Positions 9,616 through 16,904 of a stretch of DNA of 37,558 bases are shown one piece after another. Position 1 is the stretch's first letter, and the number at the start of each line of letters is the position of its first letter. The position numbers and the translations under genes were made by a program. The stretch spans positions 1 through 37,558 of the forward strand of contig JAOPZM010000251.1 in the NCBI GenBank assembly GCA_025964115.1. Reading direction: 5' to 3'. The notes beneath the pieces are model-generated. The model did not search any database and had not been told where the DNA came from. It was given only the letters and a program-made list of their open reading frames with translations. Source of the DNA: Solirubrobacterales bacterium. GTDB lineage: Bacteria > Actinomycetota > Thermoleophilia > Solirubrobacterales > Solirubrobacteraceae.

Positions 9616-9816
9616 TCAGCCCTCGGGAGGCCGCCTCGAGGACAGGAGCTCCTCGTTCTGGCGGTGCTCGCCCCGAACCTGGATCGCGATGTAGATGATG
9701 ATGATGTTCACGATCACGCCGATTCCCAGGAAGGTGACGGCAAGGCCGAATGTCTTGCTGAAGGCTTCGCTGGCGGCGACGAGCACGAACGGAAGCCTAG
9801 CAACGAAGCCTAGCAA
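9616..9816 (-). CDS. Small single-TM membrane protein
   Basis: TFGLAVTFLGIGVIVNIIIIYIAIQVRGEHRQNEELLSSR; true start possibly an internal GTG because a tandem duplication lies in the first codons. Confidence 0.55.
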   Translation of the reverse strand: MLGFVARLPFVLVAASEAFSKTFGLAVTFLGIGVIVNIIIIYIAIQVRGEHRQNEELLSSRRPPEG

Positions 9817-9868
9817 CGGAGGACGCGCCCGTGTCGTAGCCTAGAGGGCGCGCCGAGATGGAGCGCCT

Positions 9869-9958
9869 GGAGAGGTGCCGGAGCGGTTGAACGGGCGCGA
9901 CTGGAAATCGCGTAACGGGGGTCAACCTCGTTCGAGGGTTCGAATCCCTCCCTCTCCG
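9869..9958 (+). tRNA. tRNA-Ser (GGA)
   Basis: Acceptor GGAGAGG/CCTCTCC, long variable arm, anticodon loop CTGGAAA, T arm GAGGG-TTCGAAT-CCCTC; 90 nt. Confidence 0.95.
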
Positions 9959-10000
9959 TGCCGGTCCGTTGACCCAGCCGTGTCCGCCTCGACCGTAGAC

Positions 10001-10687
10001 CTACCCCCAACCTGCGCGGAGTAGGACCGTTGTCGTCACGGACGCGCGGTGCCGCTGTCCATAGATGGCGACTATGCGCACGCGTGCGGATGTGGCATGG
10101 GCTCCTGCCCACCAGTAGCGGCCCCGGTCGGGGCGTACCTTCAGCGGGCCGTTCAGCATGCCAGCGGGTTGCAGGAAGCCCGTGAACATCGTCCGACGGC
10201 CGTGGAGCGCCGGCCCACTCCAGGTCGGATCGTCGAGCTCGATTGTCACTCCCGCGACCGTTGCTGTGACGGTCTCGGCGGGCCGGCGCAGCCAGACCGC
10301 GAGGCCCACACGGTCACAGCGGATGGAGTTCGGGACGCCGCAGGTGACGCCCAGGTCAGGTTCCCGTGCCAGCATCGGGCTCGCCGGGCTGATGCCCGGA
10401 GCGGCGCCCGTCCCCGCCGCGCGCAGCGGGTGGGGCCGGTGCACGGCGCCGGTCCCGCGAAGGAGTCCCCCAGCGATCAGAGCCGCCATGAAGATGACGG
10501 AGAGTCCCAGCGCCCGCCGGCGTCTTTGGCGTCGCCGGGCCTCTTTGATCACGCCATCGTCGATTTCCGTGCTCGGGCTTCCGGGGGCCCGGCGGGCAGG
10601 CGTCGCGCGTCTCGTTCCGGTGGGCCCGGAGCTTAGGGGCGGCCCGTTCCCGGGACCCTCGCGGTGCCGCTTGTGGGGGGCGAGCAC
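10001..10687 (-). CDS. Hypothetical membrane-anchored protein with basic RRRQRRRR juxtamembrane motif
   Basis: IDDGVIKEARRRQRRRRALGLSVIFMAALIAGGLLRG then extracytoplasmic domain; directly downstream of the GntR gene; start uncertain. Confidence 0.6.
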   Translation of the reverse strand: MLAPHKRHREGPGNGPPLSSGPTGTRRATPARRAPGSPSTEIDDGVIKEARRRQRRRRALGLSVIFMAALIAGGLLRGTGAVHRPHPLRAAGTGAAPGISPASPMLAREPDLGVTCGVPNSIRCDRVGLAVWLRRPAETVTATVAGVTIELDDPTWSGPALHGRRTMFTGFLQPAGMLNGPLKVRPDRGRYWWAGAHATSARVRIVAIYGQRHRASVTTTVLLRAGWG

Positions 10688-10698
10688 GCTGGGCAGGC

Positions 10699-11046
10699 TC
10701 AGGTGATCCCCTGAATGATCGCGACCAGCTCGTCGGGCCGATAGCCCTGATTGCGGGCGAATGCAACAAGGTCTCTCACCCGTTCCGTGACGACACCTCG
10801 CTCGGGGCTGCCCGTAACGCGGATTCCGCGCCCTTGGCGGATCTCCAATAGTCCCTCATCACGCAGCGTGCGTAACGCACGCAGCACCGTGTTTGCGTTG
10901 ACGTGCATGATCGCGGCGAGGTCACGAGCCGGTGGGAGACGCTCACCGGGCTTCGCCTCGCCGTCGGCGATCGCGCGGCGAATCTGCGCGGCGACCTGGT
11001 CGTGGAGTAGCACGGGGTTCGAACGGTCGATCTTGAAGTCCATCAT
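10699..11046 (-). CDS. GntR-family transcriptional regulator (YtrA-like short form)
   Basis: MMDFKIDRSNPVLLHDQVAAQIRRAIADGEAKPGERLPPARDLAAIMHVNANTVLRALRTLRDEGLLEIRQGRGIRV. Confidence 0.92.
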   Translation of the reverse strand: MMDFKIDRSNPVLLHDQVAAQIRRAIADGEAKPGERLPPARDLAAIMHVNANTVLRALRTLRDEGLLEIRQGRGIRVTGSPERGVVTERVRDLVAFARNQGYRPDELVAIIQGIT

Positions 11047-11126
11047 TGTGCTAGTTATAGTAGCGCAATGCCCTGCTCGAAGGTTTGGCCTGGATGGCCG
11101 TAGCCGCCCCGCCACCGACACGGGAG

Positions 11127-11747
11127 ATGCCCGACGCGGGCCTCATCGACGATGCTCGGAAACGTCAACGCCGGCGCCGGGGGCGCGCCGCAGCAATCGC
11201 GCTCGCCGCACTGCTTGCAGGGGGTGGCGCGATGTTCGGTGGCGCATCAGGGGGCGGTCGCGGTAGCTCCCTCCCGTCGGGGGGCGGGACGTGGTCGAGC
11301 GCCAGCATCGGACACGCGATCAGCGTGAGCTACCCACGCGGGTGGCATCTCTTCGGGCCGCCGTTCACCTCGCTTGCCTATCCCTACGATCGCATGCTCC
11401 TGACGTCCTACCCGGCGGCGAGGGGCGGTGGATGCAGTCCGACCCGGGCCGAGCAAGCGCTGCCGCCCAACGGCGTGCTCATCTATCTCTTCGAATACTC
11501 CGCCTCCGCTGGCCGCGTTCTCGGGCGGCCAAACGGCATGGAGTTCCCGCCGCAGTCCGCGGGCTTCACGCTCAAACGTCGCGACCTTGCCAACTATGAG
11601 TGCTGGACGGTGCCGGGGTATCTGATGCGGTTCACGGCCGCTGGGCGACTCTTTCAGGTTCACGTCGCTTTCGGACCGGGCGTCTCGGGTAGCCGCCGGG
11701 CGCAGGCGCTACTCATCCTGCGACGCCTCCGAATTCGCCGGCTGTAG
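11127..11747 (+). CDS. Hypothetical membrane-anchored protein with basic RKRQRRRR juxtamembrane motif
   Basis: MPDAGLIDDARKRQRRRRGRAAAIALAALLAGGGAMFGG then secreted domain; ORF opens at 11085, ATG at 11127 has a GGGAG-like RBS. Confidence 0.65.
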   Translation: MPDAGLIDDARKRQRRRRGRAAAIALAALLAGGGAMFGGASGGGRGSSLPSGGGTWSSASIGHAISVSYPRGWHLFGPPFTSLAYPYDRMLLTSYPAARGGGCSPTRAEQALPPNGVLIYLFEYSASAGRVLGRPNGMEFPPQSAGFTLKRRDLANYECWTVPGYLMRFTAAGRLFQVHVAFGPGVSGSRRAQALLILRRLRIRRL

Positions 11748-11869
11748 GGAGACAGTGCACGACCTGGCAGTTGCTGTAGGTCCGGATCGTCATGAACTGA
11801 AGTGCCTGTCCTACGCCGGCACGTTCTTCGGCCTCGGACGCGAGCCCGTTGCGGGCCCGTCGTCACAGC

Positions 11870-11929
11870 CATCGCTTGCCGGCGGTCAGGCGCTCGTCTC
11901 GCCTGGAGACGCAGAGCGGGCAAGCGATG
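11870..11929. other. Strongly structured intergenic element (bulged long hairpin)
   Basis: CATCGCTTGCC (11870-11880)/GGCAAGCGATG (11919-11929), CGCTC (11891-11895)/GAGCG (11914-11918), GTCTC (11896-11900)/GAGAC (11906-11910). Confidence 0.6.
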
Positions 11930-12046
11930 CTGAGGCGCGCCCCGAGGCCTGATCTCGCAATCTGTGCAGCTCGCCGACGGGCTCGCACCCAGGGTTCCGG
12001 TTTCGAGCAACTGCCCCCTCACATTTCATCCCGCTGGGGCCCAGCA

Positions 12047-12086
12047 CCGGCCCGTCCCATCGTCAGGTTCCAATGGGACGGGCCGG
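12047..12086 (-). terminator. Terminator-like hairpin 3' of the ScyD/ScyE-like gene (no U-tract)
   Basis: Perfect 14-bp inverted repeat CCGGCCCGTCCCAT / ATGGGACGGGCCGG, 12-nt loop, 20 nt past the stop of the minus-strand gene. Confidence 0.6.
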
Positions 12087-12105
12087 CCACGCGGCTGGCG
12101 AGACG

Positions 12106-13260
12106 CTAGGGCGTGATGCGAACGACTTCGCCCGTCGGTCCACCACCTGAGTTCGAGGGAGCCACGCTCCAGTTCGAGACGTAGATCGCGCCATTCGGTC
12201 CAGCGGCGAAACCGCCGGGGAAGGACAGACCCGAGGCGATCAGCACCGGGCTCGCACTGTGCGGCGGAACACTCACGACCGCTCCCGTCCCGGGGCCGCC
12301 GGTTTCCCACCCTGCGGTGGAGAACTCGGTGGCGTAGAACTGGCCGTCAGAGCCAAACCCGCAGCCCGTGACGCCGGTCAGCCCTTTCGCCCATTCTTCG
12401 GGCTGCTGTCCGGGCGCCAGACGCCAAACCACCGACTTGCCGGGGCCATTGCCGAAACCCGTCAGCTCGCCGATGTAGAAGGCACCGTCACGGCCCCGAT
12501 CAAGACAGGTTGGGACCGAGTCAGACACGGGCGGGCTCGGGATGAAGGCGGCCACCTTCACCGATCCGTTTGGGCGTACTTCGTCGATGACGTTGGCGGC
12601 CGCGTCGGCGACCCACCGTTCCCCGCCCGTGGCGAACACGCCGTAGGCGTTCGAGTCCGGCGGCTGTTCGACGCCGAGTTCCTTGAAATGTTCTTCAGTC
12701 CAGCGGAAGTCGACGTCACCGACGTTGGCGACGGCCCTCCAATGCCCGCTGGGGTTGGCCTGGATGAGCCGTCCGACCTGTTCCTGGGCCCGAGCGAGCG
12801 CCTGGGCAGACAGCGGAAATCCCAGCCGTTGGAGTCCGGGATGCGATTCGGTGATGATCCCGAAGATGCCGCCGTCGCCGTGTGCCGATACCCCATCGAT
12901 TCCGGTAGCGCCAAAGCCTCCCTGGCCTGCAAACGAGACCAGGTTGGACACGAAGCGCCGGTGATTTCCCGACGAAACGTCGATGGTGCTGATCCCACCC
13001 GTGAAACCGATGCAGAAGGCTTCTTCTTCGGGGTGTTCCGGCGGAAGGCATGCTTCTTCGCCGCCGTTGCCGGCTTCGGCGACATAAAGCCGACCATCCG
13101 GTCCGAACGATAGGCCCCTTGGGTTGTCCAGCCCGCTTGCCACCGGTGTCACGGTTGCAGCGGCGGACATTGCAGTCGATGCAAAGCCTGAGACGGCCAA
13201 GGCCGTGAGGCCCACTGTCGCGTATGCGACGAGTGCTCGTCGCAATCGAGAGACGTTCAT
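12106..13260 (-). CDS. ScyD/ScyE family secreted beta-propeller protein
   Basis: Signal peptide; VTPVASGLDNPRGLSFGPDGRLYVAEAGNGG...ISTIDVSSG...PGGFAAGPNGAIYVSNWSVAPSNSGGGPTGEVVRI. Confidence 0.85.
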   Translation of the reverse strand: MNVSRLRRALVAYATVGLTALAVSGFASTAMSAAATVTPVASGLDNPRGLSFGPDGRLYVAEAGNGGEEACLPPEHPEEEAFCIGFTGGISTIDVSSGNHRRFVSNLVSFAGQGGFGATGIDGVSAHGDGGIFGIITESHPGLQRLGFPLSAQALARAQEQVGRLIQANPSGHWRAVANVGDVDFRWTEEHFKELGVEQPPDSNAYGVFATGGERWVADAAANVIDEVRPNGSVKVAAFIPSPPVSDSVPTCLDRGRDGAFYIGELTGFGNGPGKSVVWRLAPGQQPEEWAKGLTGVTGCGFGSDGQFYATEFSTAGWETGGPGTGAVVSVPPHSASPVLIASGLSFPGGFAAGPNGAIYVSNWSVAPSNSGGGPTGEVVRITP

Positions 13261-13508
13261 GTCTCCTCCTCAGTCGGACGCGAACACAGAAGTCCGCGTA
13301 TTTTGCGGATCGTCCTGCCGAGTCACCCCCCCGGGATCGGCGTCGGCCAGCGGACGATGCGCCTCCTTTCGCGGCACTCTATCGACTCAAGTGCGGGCCG
13401 GGATGGAATTCGATCGTTGCCACGCCGTCGAGCCTCCCAAAGCTGCCTGCGTCGGGGATCCCACGGGCTGCCCGCCGGGAACGCTCCCGACGCCGAGGCT
13501 GGGAGTGA

Positions 13509-14663
13509 TCATGCGTGTTGTTTTGGCGGGTGCTTCTGCGGCGGCGGCGTGAACGCGACGGGCGTCGCTCCGCGAATCGCTGGACGGCCGGTACCGAAGC
13601 CGAGCTGGTGGTAGTCGTTGTAGCCCCAGCAGTCGGCTGCCCCGGTGGAGAGCACCGAACAGGCGTGCCCGGCGCCCGTGCTGATCGAGACGGCGCTCGT
13701 CAGCCCTGGGACCCTGACCGGAACAGGGCTCCCGCTCGACGGGTGCCCTATGCCGAGCTGCCCCTTGTCGTTGTGTCCCCAACACTCGACGCCGCCGTTG
13801 CGCAGCACCGCGCAGGAGTATCCGCGCGTGGCCACAGCGACGGCCTTGGCGTTGGTGATGCCCATGACCCGCACCGGCACCGCGCTGGACGTCCTGGTTC
13901 CATTGCCGAGTTGGCCCACGTCGTTCCTGCCCCAGCAATCGACACGCCCGCTTGCGAGCACGGCGCAGACGTGGCTCCCGCTCGCCGCCGCCTGGATCGC
14001 GTGGGTGATGCCTCTGACGCCCACCGGCACCGTGCTCTTGGTGTGCGTGCCGTTGCCGAGCTGACCGTCGCGATTCGGTCCCCAGCACTCGACGCTCCCC
14101 GTGGCGAGAACGGCACACGTTTCATCCTGCAGGAACCCGGCCGTGACGCCGACCGCGTTGGTGATCCCGTGTACCTGCACGGGCACGTGGCTATCGACAA
14201 TGGTGCCGTCGCCCAGGGCCCCGCCGACGTTGCGACCCCAGCACTCGATCCTGCGGGTGGACAACAGCGCACAGGCGTGGGCGCCACCGGTCGAGACGGC
14301 GACGGCGTTGGAGATGCCGCTCACCGGGACCGGGACCGGAGAATCTTCGGTCGAGCCGTTGCCGAGCTGGCCGAAGCCGTCGTCGCCCCAGCACTCAACG
14401 GACCCGCCCGCCAGGAGGGCGCAGTTGTAGCGGATGCTCGCCTGCACAGCGACGGCACCGCTGATCCCCGGGAACTGCACCGGAACGCTGCTCAGAGTGT
14501 GTGGGAGATAGCTCTTGCCCCAGCAGTCGACGGTGCCGTCTGCCATTGAGGAGCATGTGTGTCCGCTCGTGGCCGAGATGCTCGTCGCCACCGGATTCGC
14601 ATCAGCACGACTCGCGAGCACCAGCATCATGACCAGGAAGAAGATCGGTCTGAGGGCCGGCAT
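13509..14663 (-). CDS. Secreted RCC1-repeat (seven-bladed) protein, Cys-pair type
   Basis: Signal peptide; seven repeats of the type [C]AVL..G.VECWG.N..GQLGNGT...S.VPV.V.GI. Confidence 0.9.
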   Translation of the reverse strand: MPALRPIFFLVMMLVLASRADANPVATSISATSGHTCSSMADGTVDCWGKSYLPHTLSSVPVQFPGISGAVAVQASIRYNCALLAGGSVECWGDDGFGQLGNGSTEDSPVPVPVSGISNAVAVSTGGAHACALLSTRRIECWGRNVGGALGDGTIVDSHVPVQVHGITNAVGVTAGFLQDETCAVLATGSVECWGPNRDGQLGNGTHTKSTVPVGVRGITHAIQAAASGSHVCAVLASGRVDCWGRNDVGQLGNGTRTSSAVPVRVMGITNAKAVAVATRGYSCAVLRNGGVECWGHNDKGQLGIGHPSSGSPVPVRVPGLTSAVSISTGAGHACSVLSTGAADCWGYNDYHQLGFGTGRPAIRGATPVAFTPPPQKHPPKQHA

Positions 14664-14736
14664 CGGCCTCCCTTCGCGTTGGGCTGCTCGATGCTAGTAC
14701 CTCGGCAGGTCGCCGCGCTGCACCATGCGAGCTGCC

Positions 14737-16107
14737 TCAGTAGAGCCCGCCGCCGCCGGCGAACGCGAACAAGATGATCGCCGCGGCGGTCATGAGCGCG
14801 GCGGTGCTCCATCCGACTGCACGCGCGAGCTTGCCGTTGACGTAGTGGCCCATGATCTTCCTATCGCTCGAGATCAGCATGACGAGCACCAGGAACGGCG
14901 CGGCTGCGACCCCGTTCATGGCGGCGACGAAGACGAGCAGTCGGATCGGGTTGACGCCGATCAGGCTGAGGGCGGTCCCGCCAAGCGTGCCGACCAGGAC
15001 CAGCCCGTAGAAGACGGGAGCCTGCCTCGGTGAACGGGAAAATCCCGTGGCCTTGCCAAGCAGCCCGGCCATGCCAGCCGAGCCGGCACCTGCGAGTACC
15101 GGAATCGCGAGCATTCCCGCGCCGATGAAGCCAAGCGCAAATAGGGCAGAGGCAAACTGTCCCGCGATTGGTTTCAGGGCGCTCGCCGCGTCGGCTGCGC
15201 TCTGAATGTTGTGTTTGCCGTGCTTGCCGAGCGTCACCGCTGTGGTGACGATGATCGCGAACATGACGACGTTGGAGAAGGCCATACCGCCGAGGACATC
15301 GAAGCGACTCGTCCGCTGCTTGCGCTGCGCGGCGCGACCTCCGCGATCTCGAAGCGGCTCTGGCTTGCTGCCCCCCTCGGGTTCGTCGCGCATCTCCTCG
15401 ACCCGGTGCAGGCTTTGCCAGAAGAACAGATACGGTGAGATCGTCGTGCCCAGCACGGCCACGAGCAGTCCCAGGTAGCTGCTGCCCCCTTCGAGATGCG
15501 GGGCGAACATCGCCCTCGCGACACTCGTCCAATTGATGTGAACGATGAACAGCATCGCGATGTAACTGAAAAGGGCCAGGCAAAGCAGCTTGAAGACACG
15601 GGCGACCAAGTCGAAGGAGCCGGTCATCACGAGGACGCTGATTCCCGCGCCGGCGATGACGGCCCAGATCGTCGTGGGTCCTGCGTGGAGCAGATGAATG
15701 CCGGAGCCGATGGCGACGAGATCGGCGGCAATGTTGAGAGCGTTGGCGACGATCAGAATCCCAAGCAGGACAGCGATTACGGCGCGGCCTCTGCTCCCGA
15801 GGCGCTTGGTCGCGAGCTCACCGATTCCCTTTCCCGTCGCCAGGGCCGTGCGGTCGCAGATCTCCTGCACGGTTGCCATCAGCGGGAAGGTCAGCAACGA
15901 GGTCCACAGAAGGCCGAAGCCAAAGCTCGCTCCGGCCTGTGCATAGGTTGCAATTCCAGACGGATCATCATCTGAGGCACCGGTGATCAGTCCGGGCCCA
16001 AGCGCGCGCAGATATACACGCCAGAGTGGGCCACTTCCGGCTCGGGTCGTATCGACCCGTGTCCGGCCGCGACCTCGCGATCGCGCTTTCTGAGTTACGC
16101 TGCCCAA
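14737..16107 (-). CDS. Nramp-family divalent metal transporter-like protein
   Basis: ALGPGLITGASDDDPSGIATYAQAGASFGFGLLWTSLLTFPLMATVQEICDRTALATGKGI; about 11 hydrophobic segments. Confidence 0.88.
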   Translation of the reverse strand: MGSVTQKARSRGRGRTRVDTTRAGSGPLWRVYLRALGPGLITGASDDDPSGIATYAQAGASFGFGLLWTSLLTFPLMATVQEICDRTALATGKGIGELATKRLGSRGRAVIAVLLGILIVANALNIAADLVAIGSGIHLLHAGPTTIWAVIAGAGISVLVMTGSFDLVARVFKLLCLALFSYIAMLFIVHINWTSVARAMFAPHLEGGSSYLGLLVAVLGTTISPYLFFWQSLHRVEEMRDEPEGGSKPEPLRDRGGRAAQRKQRTSRFDVLGGMAFSNVVMFAIIVTTAVTLGKHGKHNIQSAADAASALKPIAGQFASALFALGFIGAGMLAIPVLAGAGSAGMAGLLGKATGFSRSPRQAPVFYGLVLVGTLGGTALSLIGVNPIRLLVFVAAMNGVAAAPFLVLVMLISSDRKIMGHYVNGKLARAVGWSTAALMTAAAIILFAFAGGGGLY

Positions 16108-16253
16108 GATTCAGTTCGGGTGGGGCTGACTGGACCGTTTACCAATCGTGCACCAGCGAGGTCCTCTCAGACACATGTCATTTACCTGCCCTGGATGAGA
16201 CTCTGGCAAACCTGTCGGCGCTTTCAACCACTGCAATCGGGTAAAACACGCGT

Positions 16254-16760
16254 GTGAATACCCCGGACACGTCGCTGATCTGCGTCGTCGAGATCCCCAA
16301 GGGCAGTCGCAACAAGTACGAGCACGACAGCCAGCTAGGTGGCATCAAGTTCGACCGGCTGTTGGCGGGCGCTGCGACATACCCAGCGGACTACGGTTAC
16401 CTACGGGACACGCTGGGACAGGATGGCGATCCACTCGATGCGCTGGTCTGTCTGTACGAGCCGACGTTCTCCGGGTGCCTGATCCCGGTCAAGCCGGTCG
16501 GGATGTTCAAGATGCGTGATGAGAAGGGCGTCGACGACAAGATCATCTGCGTGCCCCTCAACGATCCCTACTGGAACGAGAATGAGGAGCTGGAGGACCT
16601 GCCCCTGCTGCTGCGCCGGGAGATCGAGCAGTTCTTCTCGATCTACAAGGACCTCGAGGGCAAGCAGGTCGAGATCGGCGGCTGGTGCTCCAGGACGGAT
16701 GCTGCGCGCGAGATAGCGATCGCTCAAGAGCGCTGCGGCGAGCAGCGGCCCCAGCCTTGA
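16254..16760 (+). CDS. ppa: Inorganic pyrophosphatase (family I)
   Basis: GTG start; VVEIPKGSRNKYEHD...YPADYGYLRDTLGQDGDPLDALVC...DDKIICVPLNDP. Confidence 0.95.
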   Translation: MNTPDTSLICVVEIPKGSRNKYEHDSQLGGIKFDRLLAGAATYPADYGYLRDTLGQDGDPLDALVCLYEPTFSGCLIPVKPVGMFKMRDEKGVDDKIICVPLNDPYWNENEELEDLPLLLRREIEQFFSIYKDLEGKQVEIGGWCSRTDAAREIAIAQERCGEQRPQP

Positions 16761-16904
16761 GCTGCAGCGACCAGCCGGTTCGTGCGCATCCGCACTCGGC
16801 GGGTCCGTCATCGTTACGCAACCCGACCTTTACGTGGTCATTGATGGGTCCACCACGGCGCCGCGGCGTTCAGCTGCCGTCCATTTTCGTCGAGCACTAT
16901 TGGC

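Noticed and set aside
9810-10112. Minus-strand ORF containing EREGFEPSNEVDPRYAISSRARSTAP
   Set aside because: Antisense translation of the tRNA-Ser gene, a familiar annotation artefact, not a protein
13515-14549. 344-aa plus-strand ORF opposite the RCC1 gene
   Set aside because: Antisense of RCC1 repeats; periodicity is inherited from the real gene
16108-16253. Metal or fluoride riboswitch between the Nramp-like and ppa genes
   Set aside because: No recognisable conserved riboswitch core could be identified by eye
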